DNA from: SHLQ01 sp964562985
GTDB taxonomy: Bacteria; Actinomycetota; Acidimicrobiia; Acidimicrobiales; SHLQ01
NCBI GenBank assembly: GCA_964562985.1
Contig: CAZLWE010000010.1
Span: forward strand, 8,500-72,499
Direction of reading: 5' to 3'
Length of the DNA: 64,000 bases
Numbering within the stretch: the first letter of the stretch is position 1; every line of letters starts with the position of its first letter. The position numbers and the translations under genes are program-made. Shown piece by piece: positions 43,596 through 50,699 of this stretch. A model generated the notes under the pieces. That model saw only the letters and a program-made list of their open reading frames with translations. It was not told the DNA's origin and did no database searches.

Positions 43596-44967
43596 GACCG
43601 GTGGCGGTGTCTTCTAGGGTTATGCCCATTGCGGCGAGGTCATCGCGGATGCGGTCGGCTTCGGCGAAGTCCTTGTCGGCTTTGGCTTGGGTGCGGGCTG
43701 CCACGAGTGCTTCGATCTTGGCGTCGTCGTCACCCGATGAGGCAGCGCCAGCATCGAGGGAGACCTGTAGTCCCAGAACGTTTGCGAGTTCGATGGCGGT
43801 GAGGGCGAGAGCTGCAGCCTGATTGGATTCATCGTTCCCGTCTAGGGCGCCGTTCGCTCGACGAACGGTCTCAAACACGGTTGCCATCGCGTCGCCGGTG
43901 CCAAAGTCGTGATCCATCGCCTCCCGGAACCGCGCAACGGTAGCTTCGTCGCGCTCGACGGCATCGGGGTCGACTCCTGCATTGGCTGCCTTGCGTGCCA
44001 TCGCATCGAGTCGTTTGATGCCCTCTCGAGCATCGGCCATGACGTCGACATTGATCTCGATGATCTTGCGGTAGTGGGTGCGAAGAAGGAGGAGCCGAAG
44101 CGCCCGGGCATTGAGCGGGTCTTCATCCAGGAGTTGCTGAATCGTCTGGAAGTTGTTCAGCGATTTCGACATCTTCTCGCCGCCGATGTTGAGCATGGCG
44201 TTGTGTAGCCAGTAGCGAGAGAAGGGTCGACCGGCCGCTATGGCCTCAGCGCGTTCGTTCGTGTGGTGAGGAAAGATCAGGTCGTCCCCGCCACCGTGGA
44301 GATCGAAGCCGTCGCCGAGTACCCCAAGGCTCATCGCCACGCATTCGATATGCCAGCCCGGGCGCCCTGATCCCCATGGCGAGTCCCAGGTTGGTTCGCC
44401 TGGTTTGGCGGCTTTCCACAGCGCGAAGTCGAGCGGGTCTTCTTTCGACGCATCCGCTGCTACACGGTTGAGGGCGTTCTCTGCGATCTCGTCTGCGGTG
44501 CGGTGGACGAGTGCGCCGTAGTCTTCGATCGAACGCACTCGGAGATATACGCCGCTGTCGGTCTGATACGCAGCGTCCTTCGCAACGAGATCTTCGATGA
44601 AGGCGACCATCTCCTCGACGTATTCGGTCGCGTGAGGCCGATCGTGCGGCGCAAGGATGTTGAGTGCGTCCATCGCCTCGATGTAGACGGCTTCCCAATA
44701 TTTCGCTACCTCAGGTTCGGTCGTTCCCTCGTCCAGAGCCCGATTGATGATGTTGTCGTCGATGTCGGTGATATTGGCGACGTGGTGCACGTCGTAGCCC
44801 GAGTACTCGAAGTAGCGGCGAGCAATGTCGCACGTCATTGCCTGGCGGGCGTGTCCGAGATGAGGGTGGCTGTAGACCGTCGGGCCACAGGCATAGAAGG
44901 ACACTTGGCCTTCAATGCGTGGGACAAAGTCGACGATCTTGCGTTGCAAGGTGTCGTAGATCTTCAC
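43579..44967 (-). CDS. cysS: Cysteinyl-tRNA synthetase
   Basis: Charges tRNA-Cys. The 462-residue class I synthetase has 'YACGPTVYSHPHLGHARQAM' (zinc-ligand Cys and the HIGH-like HLGH), 'GRPGWHIECVAMS' and 'HGGGDDLIFPHHTNE' (remaining zinc and Cys-binding residues), and 'GEKMSKSLNNF' (KMSKS). The C-terminal anticodon-binding helices end in 'DFAEADRIRDDLAAMGITLEDTATGPIWYR', as in bacterial CysRS. The start overlaps the mshC stop by 4 bases, coupling two enzymes that share an ancestor and both activate cysteine. Confidence 0.96.
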   Translation of the reverse strand: MKIYDTLQRKIVDFVPRIEGQVSFYACGPTVYSHPHLGHARQAMTCDIARRYFEYSGYDVHHVANITDIDDNIINRALDEGTTEPEVAKYWEAVYIEAMDALNILAPHDRPHATEYVEEMVAFIEDLVAKDAAYQTDSGVYLRVRSIEDYGALVHRTADEIAENALNRVAADASKEDPLDFALWKAAKPGEPTWDSPWGSGRPGWHIECVAMSLGVLGDGFDLHGGGDDLIFPHHTNERAEAIAAGRPFSRYWLHNAMLNIGGEKMSKSLNNFQTIQQLLDEDPLNARALRLLLLRTHYRKIIEINVDVMADAREGIKRLDAMARKAANAGVDPDAVERDEATVARFREAMDHDFGTGDAMATVFETVRRANGALDGNDESNQAAALALTAIELANVLGLQVSLDAGAASSGDDDAKIEALVAARTQAKADKDFAEADRIRDDLAAMGITLEDTATGPIWYR

Positions 44968-46133
44968 GGAATTTGCACTCCGACTAGTCGAGCTGCAACA
45001 GCTAGGCCTTGCCCCGACTGTGGGTCTGCGCCGGTGCCACCCAGGATGGCTTTGGCGAGTTTGTCGAGCGCGTCGCGGGCGGCGGGGGCGTCGAGGTCAT
45101 CGTCGAGGGCCGCGCGTACGGCGTTCAGCGCCGACTCGGGGTTCGGGCCCGTACCGGATTCGACTGCGGCAACGATGCGTTCGAATCGCTCTTGGCCGTC
45201 GTCGATGTCGCCATCAAACCATTCCCAGTCGTCTCGGTAGTGGTGGCCCATCAGCGCGAGTCGCACCGCTTGAGGCGAGTGCGTGGTGACGAGGTCGCTT
45301 ACGAACACCAGGTTTCCAAGTGATTTCGACATCTTGGTGCCCTCGTATCCAACCATGCCGGTGTGCATCCAATGCTTGGCGAATGGTTCGCCGTAGCCGA
45401 GTTCACTTTGTGCTCGTTCGCATTCGTGATGAGGGAAGATGAGATCAGATCCGCCGCCGTGGATGTCGAGGGTCTCCCCGAATTGTGCCCAACTCATGGC
45501 GCTGCACTCGATGTGCCAGCCAGGTCGGCCCGGACCGAACGGGGTATCCCACGATGGCTCGTCGTCAGCCGATGGTTGCCAGAGGATGAAGTCGAGCGGG
45601 TTGCGTTGGCGGGGGTCCTCTGGCGTACCGCCGCGTTCAGCAGCGAACTCGATCATGGTGTCTTCCGCGTATCCGGAGAGTCGACCGAACTCCGACGCCG
45701 TGCTCACATCGAAATACGTGATCCCGTCGACCTCGTAGGTGTGGCCCTTCTCTTGGAGTCGAGCGATCAAGTCGACCATCGCATCGATGGACTCGGTCGC
45801 GCGAGGCTCGGCAATCGGGGGACGCATGTCCATGGCGGTCATGTCGCCGTGGAAGCGGGCCATCTCCCTGGCCGCGAGCTCCAAGAAGTCAATGCCGAGT
45901 TCACGGGCTTTGGGCAGGATCGAATCATCGACATCGGTGACATTGCGGACCATCTGCACCTCGTGGCCCAGATCCTCAAGACGCCGGATTAGCAGGTCGT
46001 AGGTGAGGTAGGTGTTGGCATGGCCAAGATGTGTCGAGTCGTACGGTGTGATCCCGCACACATAGATGCGAACAATCGGGCCAGGCTCAAAAGGCACGAC
46101 CATCGATGCTCCAGTGTCGAATATTCGAATCAC
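44964..46133 (-). CDS. mshC: Cysteine:GlcN-inositol ligase (mycothiol synthesis)
   Basis: ATP-dependent ligation of cysteine to GlcN-Ins, the third enzyme of mycothiol synthesis, a pathway confined to Actinobacteria. The 389-residue protein is a CysRS paralogue lacking the tRNA-anticodon domain. It has 'YVCGITPYDSTHLGHANTYLT' (the MshC-specific CGITPYDxTHLGHA zinc/ATP motif), 'GRPGWHIECSAMS', 'HGGGSDLIFPHHECE' and 'KMSKSLGNLV'. The GTG at 46133 follows TAGTCT by 7 bases and matches the family N-terminus; the longer open frame to 46340 reads through a dispersed repeat and into the neighbouring gene. Overlaps cysS by 4 bases. Confidence 0.93.
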   Translation of the reverse strand: MIRIFDTGASMVVPFEPGPIVRIYVCGITPYDSTHLGHANTYLTYDLLIRRLEDLGHEVQMVRNVTDVDDSILPKARELGIDFLELAAREMARFHGDMTAMDMRPPIAEPRATESIDAMVDLIARLQEKGHTYEVDGITYFDVSTASEFGRLSGYAEDTMIEFAAERGGTPEDPRQRNPLDFILWQPSADDEPSWDTPFGPGRPGWHIECSAMSWAQFGETLDIHGGGSDLIFPHHECERAQSELGYGEPFAKHWMHTGMVGYEGTKMSKSLGNLVFVSDLVTTHSPQAVRLALMGHHYRDDWEWFDGDIDDGQERFERIVAAVESGTGPNPESALNAVRAALDDDLDAPAARDALDKLAKAILGGTGADPQSGQGLAVAARLVGVQIP

Positions 46134-46140
46134 GGCCCTA

Positions 46141-46146
46141 AGACTA
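46141..46146 (-). promoter_or_regulatory. -10 box, leaderless start of mshC-cysS
   Basis: TAGTCT on the minus strand ends 7 bases before the GTG at 46133. Confidence 0.6.
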
Positions 46147-46168
46147 CTGCCGTTGGTAGGTGCCTTCA

Positions 46169-46212
46169 TCCGCAGAGCACACCGAGCGAAGCGAATGTGC
46201 GATTGCGGCGAA
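46169..46212 (-). repeat. Dispersed 44-bp repeat, inverted copy of the tandem-repeat segment
   Basis: The reverse complement matches 15360-15403 and 15461-15504 at 43 of 44 positions (one G/T difference). It occupies the gap between mshC and the membrane-protein gene at 46222, just downstream of that gene's stop. It contains the self-complementary GCACA...TGTGC arms seen in the other copies. Confidence 0.88.
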
Positions 46213-46221
46213 TAACCGGCT

Positions 46222-46983
46222 TTACGGGCTTGCAACCTCGCAGGTGGTTCCGGGCTCTTCGGCGAATTCGAACTCGCCGAGTACCGGAGTCTCGTTCTGA
46301 CCGAAATCAGGGATGCCGGCGATGATGACGTCGACGTCATCGGGATCGGCGCCTTGGGCTACGACTTGGTCTTGGTAGGCGGTGACGATGGCGGCTTCGG
46401 TTTGGTCATAGGCCGCTCGCATGCATTCGGACCCGCCGATCACCGTCTGTGCGAAGGCGAAGGCCGCGGGTGTCAACTCATCATCTTCGTTGGTCCAGGG
46501 GAGTACCTCGACCAGCTGGTTGATGATGCCGCGGTCGGTCGTGACCGAGCCTTGGGTGGCCACAGCGTCCACTCGTGGACGCACGAACTCAATGGCATCG
46601 GCATCGATGATTACCCCGGTGGTGCCGTCGGCTCGCTCGATGATCTCGACACCATCGGAGTTCACGCAGGTGTCGACGTCGCCAATCGCCCGCATGCGAA
46701 CCGTGTCGGTGCTGATCGTGGCCCCGGCGACCGAAGTTCTTTGGGTTCCAATGACGGGCACGCTGGCAGTTACTCGCGCTCGGCAGTCCAAAGAGATCGG
46801 TGAAACGGCGATGACCGTCGGCCCTTCCTCGACGTCCACGCCAACCTCAGCAGTCTCCTGAACGACGTCTTCCCATGGCCAACGAATGTCGATAACACCA
46901 GATGCCAGCAGACCAATAACGACGACGCCTGTCAGAAGGAACACTCCGGCGACTGTTGCTAAGGCGATGCTGCTGCTTCGCAA
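46222..46983 (-). CDS. Membrane-anchored extracytoplasmic protein, possibly DUF4230-like
   Basis: A 253-residue protein with an N-terminal membrane helix (about 7-29) and an extracytoplasmic domain. 'GVIIDADAIEFVRPRVDA' and 'NQLVEVLPW' resemble the DUF4230 pattern, though the match is weak. The C-terminal helix 'YDQTEAAIVTAYQDQVVAQGA' is amphipathic, and four Cys residues may form disulfides. The start is a TTG at 46983 preceded by GAGGAGG 5 bases upstream, an unusually strong Shine-Dalgarno in a window where leaderless starts dominate. This implies a real 5' leader, and the hairpin array lies exactly there. The function is unknown. Confidence 0.65.
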   Translation of the reverse strand: MRSSSIALATVAGVFLLTGVVVIGLLASGVIDIRWPWEDVVQETAEVGVDVEEGPTVIAVSPISLDCRARVTASVPVIGTQRTSVAGATISTDTVRMRAIGDVDTCVNSDGVEIIERADGTTGVIIDADAIEFVRPRVDAVATQGSVTTDRGIINQLVEVLPWTNEDDELTPAAFAFAQTVIGGSECMRAAYDQTEAAIVTAYQDQVVAQGADPDDVDVIIAGIPDFGQNETPVLGEFEFAEEPGTTCEVASP

Positions 46984-47031
46984 GGTTCCTCCTCGGGGCC
47001 CCTATGAACAGTAGGCCGAAAAAGGGCCCGA

Positions 47032-47243
47032 CTCTGAGCCGGTGGCGGGAAACCGACCCAGAGCCGAACTTCTAGTTTTGGCCCCGACTCGGTGGCGGGA
47101 AACCGAGCCGAGGCCAAAAAACTTGGGCTCACAGACCTTGGGGGAAGGGAGCCCTGCGGAAACCAAAGGGGGAATTGGTCTCAGCGACTGTACGAATTGG
47201 TCCGACACCGACCCGGTGGCGGGAAACCATGCCGGTGTCGGAC
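47032..47243. ncRNA. Five-hairpin array with recurrent 8-nt loops: candidate structured leader or sRNA
   Basis: Five hairpins lie in 212 bases, each with an 8-base apical loop of consensus NGSGGGAA on the plus strand. H1: 47032-47063, loop GGCGGGAA. H2: 47076-47119, TTTTGGCC/GGCCAAAA plus CTCGGT/ACCGAG around a CCGA/CCGA internal loop, loop GGCGGGAA. H3: 47125-47154, GGGCTC/GAGCCC, loop TGGGGGAA. H4: 47162-47179, ACCAA/TTGGT, loop AGGGGGAA. H5: 47200-47243, an 11-bp perfect stem, loop GGCGGGAA. On the minus strand (loops UUCCCSCN) it would be the leader of the gene at 46222-46983. H1 is followed there by a T5 run, attenuator-like. Strand and function are unproven; no known Rfam class was recognised. 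Confidence 0.6.
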
Positions 47244-47287
47244 ATCTAAATGACGCATGGGTAACTCCAGAAGTCGCGGCAGTTCAT

Positions 47288-47324
47288 GTGACGCTCGTCA
47301 CAGTGTGGTGATGTCACCACACTG
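47288..47324. terminator. Two adjoining palindromes downstream of the HTH-peptidase gene
   Basis: GTGACG-CT-CGTCAC (47288-47301) and CAGTGTGGTGA-TG-TCACCACACTG (47301-47324) adjoin, sharing one base. The second is an 11-bp perfect stem. It lies 27 bases after the stop of the minus-strand gene that ends at 47351, so a terminator lacking a U-run, as is common in actinobacteria, is the simplest reading. The 2-base loop and perfect symmetry would also suit a protein-binding operator. Confidence 0.5.
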
Positions 47325-47350
47325 GGCCGTGAATCCGACGGCAAAGGGCT

Positions 47351-48658
47351 TTAGATCCCGTTGACGAAGGACTGGATCAGTACGAGTTGTTCGGCGTTTG
47401 GGTTGCCGCCGATCCGAGATGATGATTCGTCACCCAAGGCCCAGTAGGCAAACGATTCGGCAAAGTCACCGGCACCGGTTTCAAAATCGCTGGCGTAGGC
47501 GTCGGGCCACCATGGGGCATCATCGATATTGCGAGCTTGACGCCATTCGTTGCGCTCTCCGTCACCGAAGTGTTCCACGTCGATCGCGTGGGCCAACTCG
47601 TGGGCCAGGATGCCCGCCAGCGACTCCGGGGTGTCGTTGTCGCGTACGAACATGTCGATCGACTTCTCGTAGGGATAGGTGAGGCCCCGGAACCGGTCGT
47701 CGGGTCCGAGGTAGTTGATCTCCCACCCGGGCAAAGTTTCTTGCCAATCGAATGGCAACAACGCCTCTGCCTGAGCGCCTATTGCCTGCGGGGTGTTCGC
47801 AAATGCGACCTCCGCCGGAGCGTCTGTCGCAGGAGGCGCAGGCAGGCTGGTCGATCCGGCAGGGGCTGGATTGGCGACCGTGCTCGGCACCGAGGTCCTC
47901 GACCCGATGACTGGCCCGGTCGCCTCGCCGGTCGATGGCGGCGGAGTAGTTGTGGGTGTCGTGGTCGTTGAGTCTGTCGGCACCGTGATGATGGCTGCGC
48001 CGGCGGCGGTGAGGCCTCGAAGCGGTTCGGGTTCTGGTTCGGGCTCTTCTGTCGACTCGGCGGGCGCTTCAGCTGTTCCGCTAACCATGATGAGCGTCCC
48101 CACCGATACCGCACTAACGATCGCTCCGGCGGTTGGAACCCACAGCCGGCTCTTGAACCAGCCGACGAGTCCAGGGACAACGTCGTTTTCGACGAGCATC
48201 GAGGCGAGCAGCTGCTCCTCGATAAGTTCACGTCGTTCGGCAAGTGACGCGGCCAGGATGTCGAGGTCTTCGCCACGAAGTGGCACGCTCGATCCGGGGG
48301 CCCGGTCTCGAAGGACGTAGAGCAGCGACAGATAGCGATCCAGCACGTGCTGATGAGCGGCCGAATCCAGTGGCAACGCATGGCCCGATGCGGTCAACAG
48401 ATTTTGGTTTAGGTCGATCGTGAGTTCCGCACGCTGGGGAATGATCGGCCCACAGTCCAGTGCGTACAACGATGTGATCGACGCCACGATCTCGTCGTTG
48501 AGGACGCGGTGACCTGCTTCAAAGTCCGCGAGTTCGCCAACGGTGAACGCACTGGTTGTCGCGAGTTCCTCCAGGTCGGTGCCGCCGCGTTGGCGAGCCT
48601 CGGTTAGGAGTTGGCCCAGTCGGTTCGCTGGAACGATGGTTGGTGCATCACTACCCAC
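47351..48658 (-). CDS. HTH - membrane helix - HExxH metallopeptidase fusion protein
   Basis: A 435-residue protein with an unusual order. Residues 12-65 resemble an XRE-type helix-turn-helix ('LGQLLTEARQRGG...LEELATTSAFTVGELADFEAG'). A region at about 70-165 is helical, with one membrane helix at about 173-194. A Pro/Thr-rich extracytoplasmic spacer follows, then a C-terminal domain with 'HELAHAIDVEHF' (HExxH at 353-357) and 'DFAESFAYW' whose Glu near 401 may be the third zinc ligand. So a cytoplasmic DNA-binding-like domain is joined to an outer peptidase-like domain. The GTG start lacks a clear Shine-Dalgarno. The function is unknown; transmembrane regulation of wall genes is conceivable. 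Confidence 0.72.
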   Translation of the reverse strand: MGSDAPTIVPANRLGQLLTEARQRGGTDLEELATTSAFTVGELADFEAGHRVLNDEIVASITSLYALDCGPIIPQRAELTIDLNQNLLTASGHALPLDSAAHQHVLDRYLSLLYVLRDRAPGSSVPLRGEDLDILAASLAERRELIEEQLLASMLVENDVVPGLVGWFKSRLWVPTAGAIVSAVSVGTLIMVSGTAEAPAESTEEPEPEPEPLRGLTAAGAAIITVPTDSTTTTPTTTPPPSTGEATGPVIGSRTSVPSTVANPAPAGSTSLPAPPATDAPAEVAFANTPQAIGAQAEALLPFDWQETLPGWEINYLGPDDRFRGLTYPYEKSIDMFVRDNDTPESLAGILAHELAHAIDVEHFGDGERNEWRQARNIDDAPWWPDAYASDFETGAGDFAESFAYWALGDESSSRIGGNPNAEQLVLIQSFVNGI

Positions 48659-48700
48659 AGTGATGTGGTCGGCGAAGATGCCGTCATAGTTGAGCCTTGA

Positions 48701-49456
48701 TCAGGACTGTGAGATGTCTTGGGGGTGAGATGCGGAGCGCAGCGACTCCAAGATGCTCTCGGTTGTTGGGTCCATCAACTCGCTGACGATCTTGCCATCG
48801 GCCAGGAACAAGACTCGGTCCGCGTACGCGGCTGCGGTTGGATCGTGGGTGACCATCACGATGGTCTGACCGAACTCATCGACGGCGCGACGCAAGAAGT
48901 TCAGAATCTCCGCGCCGGTCTGGCTATCGAGGTTGCCGGTCGGTTCATCGGCGAAGATCACTTCGGGCCGTGAAGCCAAAGCTCGAGCGACCGCAACACG
49001 TTGCTGTTGTCCCCCCGACAGTTCGTTGGGCTTGTGGGTGAGTCGGTCCGCAAGGCCGACGGCCTGCACGATCTCGTTGAGCAGCACGTCATCGGGAGCG
49101 GTGCGGCCGAGATCCAACGGCAGGGTGATGTTCTCGCGGGCGGTCAATGTGGGAATGAGGTTGAACGCCTGAAATACGAATCCCACCTGTTCTCGTCGGA
49201 GCAAGGTGAGCTGCTTCTCGGAAAGTTCGGCCAAGTTTGTCTCGCCGATCATGATGTGCCCGGAGGTCAAGGTGTCGAGTCCTGCGAGACAATGCATCAG
49301 CGTCGACTTGCCCGATCCCGACGGGCCCATGATCGCCGTGAACTGGCCTCGAGCGAACGAGACGGTGACGTCGTCGAGTGCGCGGACCTCCGTATCACCG
49401 GAACCGTAGATCTTCGTTGCCTGCACTGCACCTGCGGCCGCCACTGCGAGACTCAT
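48701..49456 (-). CDS. LolD/MacB-type ABC transporter ATP-binding protein
   Basis: A 251-residue ATPase with Walker A 'GPSGSGKST', Q-loop 'VFQAFNLIPTLTARENI', signature 'LSGGQQQRVAVARALASRPEVIFADEPTGNLD' (with Walker B) and H-loop 'MVTHDP'. 'SGSGKSTLMHCLAGLDTLTSGHI' and 'EPTGNLDSQTG' are typical of the LolD/MacB/FtsE branch that partners FtsX-type permeases. The ATG at 49456 follows AGGAG by 9 bases and is preferred over the GTG two codons upstream. No permease is adjacent; the FtsX-type permease at 32618-35680 is the only candidate in the window. Confidence 0.93.
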   Translation of the reverse strand: MSLAVAAAGAVQATKIYGSGDTEVRALDDVTVSFARGQFTAIMGPSGSGKSTLMHCLAGLDTLTSGHIMIGETNLAELSEKQLTLLRREQVGFVFQAFNLIPTLTARENITLPLDLGRTAPDDVLLNEIVQAVGLADRLTHKPNELSGGQQQRVAVARALASRPEVIFADEPTGNLDSQTGAEILNFLRRAVDEFGQTIVMVTHDPTAAAYADRVLFLADGKIVSELMDPTTESILESLRSASHPQDISQS

Positions 49457-49501
49457 CGGCACTTCTCCTGAACAAATAGCGAGTAGCTCTCATACTACGG
49501 G

Positions 49502-49507
49502 TAGGGT
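49502..49507 (+). promoter_or_regulatory. -10 box, leaderless start of the DedA gene
   Basis: TAGGGT ends 7 bases before the GTG at 49515. Confidence 0.5.
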
Positions 49508-49514
49508 CGACATC

Positions 49515-50195
49515 GTGTTCGATGGGTTTTTGGAACTCTTGGAGTCGACCGAGGAATTCGTCATTGATCTCTCGCAGAACCCGTGGTTCCTGCTGTTCCT
49601 TTTTGTGGTGGCATTTCTCGATTCCGTCTTTCCCGTAGTTCCATCGGAGTTCAGCGTCATCGCTGGCGGTGTCGCGTCGGGCGGCGGCATGCTCATCGAC
49701 GATCAACGCGTGCTGTCCGTCATTTTGGTAATCGTCATCGCGGCGATCGGTGCCTATCTCGGAGACTCGTTCGCGTATTTGATCGGAAATCGATCCGACA
49801 AGCTCTTACGGAGGATTTTCTTCCGCGGCGAAAAAGGCGAGAAACGGTTGATCGCCACCGGTAATCAGATCCGCAAGCGTGGAGGGTTGCTGTTGATCAC
49901 GGCGCGCTTCATCCCCGGTGGACGCACGGCCATGACGTTCAGTTGCGGTCTGACCGGCCAACCGTTCTTGGCCTGGTTCACCCGGTGGGATCTCCTCGCA
50001 ACTTCACTGTGGGCTACCTATGGAGGCTTGCTCGGCTTCTTCTTCGGATCCGCCGTTGAAGATCCATCAACGGCGTTGTGGGTGGCCTTCGGCTTCGCCC
50101 TGAGTGTCACCGTGTTGATCGAAGTGGGACGTTGGCTGCGGGAGCGCTTCACGGACCATGAAACGCCAGCGACGCCCGACGCTGACGCGATCTAG
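49515..50195 (+). CDS. DedA-family membrane protein
   Basis: A 226-residue integral membrane protein of the DedA/VTT superfamily, whose members include undecaprenyl-phosphate and phospholipid transporters. 'FPVVPSEFSVIAGGVASGGG' is the conserved re-entrant region with the acidic residue, 'AAIGAYLGDSFAYLIGNRSD' matches the GxxxGDxxxYxIGR motif, and 'ARFIPGGRTAMTFSCGLTG' matches the RF(I/V)PGxR motif with its essential Arg. About five hydrophobic segments. It overlaps ybaK by 4 bases at convergent 3' ends. Confidence 0.9.
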   Translation: MFDGFLELLESTEEFVIDLSQNPWFLLFLFVVAFLDSVFPVVPSEFSVIAGGVASGGGMLIDDQRVLSVILVIVIAAIGAYLGDSFAYLIGNRSDKLLRRIFFRGEKGEKRLIATGNQIRKRGGLLLITARFIPGGRTAMTFSCGLTGQPFLAWFTRWDLLATSLWATYGGLLGFFFGSAVEDPSTALWVAFGFALSVTVLIEVGRWLRERFTDHETPATPDADAI

Positions 50196-50662
50196 GTCAG
50201 CGCTGCGACGGTGGCGTCGAGCGCCCCGATCAATGCGCGAGGCGCAAGGCCGATATCGAAGCCCCGCTGGCCACCACTGACATAGATCTGGTCGCAGATC
50301 TCCGCGGTCTCGTCGATGAAGGTTGCAAGCGGGCGACGTTGCCCGAACGGGCTTATCCCGCCTTTGACGTAGCCCGACGATCGTTCGGCGTCGGGGATCG
50401 ACGACATGGCGGCACGTTTCGTTCCGGCAGCTTTCGCGAGTGCCTTGAGGTTCAGCATCTCGCTTACAGGCACGATCGCCACCACTAGGGGGCCATCGCC
50501 ATCGAGGCGGGCGAGCAGCGTCTTGAACACCACATCGGGATCGAGACCCAATAGCTCGGCCGCCTCCAAACCGAACGACTCAGCCGCAGGATCGTGGTCA
50601 TAGCGGTGTTCGGTGTAGGGAATGCCCTCGCTATCGAGAAACACGGTTGCTGGGGTAGCCAC
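50192..50662 (-). CDS. ybaK: YbaK/EbsC-type aminoacyl-tRNA deacylase
   Basis: Hydrolyses mischarged Cys-tRNA-Pro, a proofreading activity acting in trans to prolyl-tRNA synthetase. The 156-residue protein opens with 'ATPATVFLDSEGIPYTEHRYDHDP', the standard YbaK N-terminus, and has 'VFKTLLARLDG' (conserved catalytic Lys), 'LKALAKAAGTKRAAM' and 'GYVKGGISPFGQRR' (GGxSPxG motif). The GTG at 50662 is fixed by a TATCTT -10 box 6 bases upstream and by family length; longer frames run into the dacB coding region. Convergent with the DedA gene. Confidence 0.92.
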   Translation of the reverse strand: MATPATVFLDSEGIPYTEHRYDHDPAAESFGLEAAELLGLDPDVVFKTLLARLDGDGPLVVAIVPVSEMLNLKALAKAAGTKRAAMSSIPDAERSSGYVKGGISPFGQRRPLATFIDETAEICDQIYVSGGQRGFDIGLAPRALIGALDATVAALT

Positions 50663-50668
50663 GACTTG

Positions 50669-50674
50669 AAGATA
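50669..50674 (-). promoter_or_regulatory. -10 box, leaderless start of ybaK
   Basis: TATCTT on the minus strand ends 6 bases before the GTG at 50662. Confidence 0.5.
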
Positions 50675-50699
50675 GGCCACGTCGCCAGTACGGCGATAG

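Noticed and set aside
46134..46340. N-terminal extension of mshC by 69 residues
   Set aside because: It would translate the dispersed repeat and overlap the coding region of the membrane-protein gene; the GTG at 46133 matches the family start and a -10 box.
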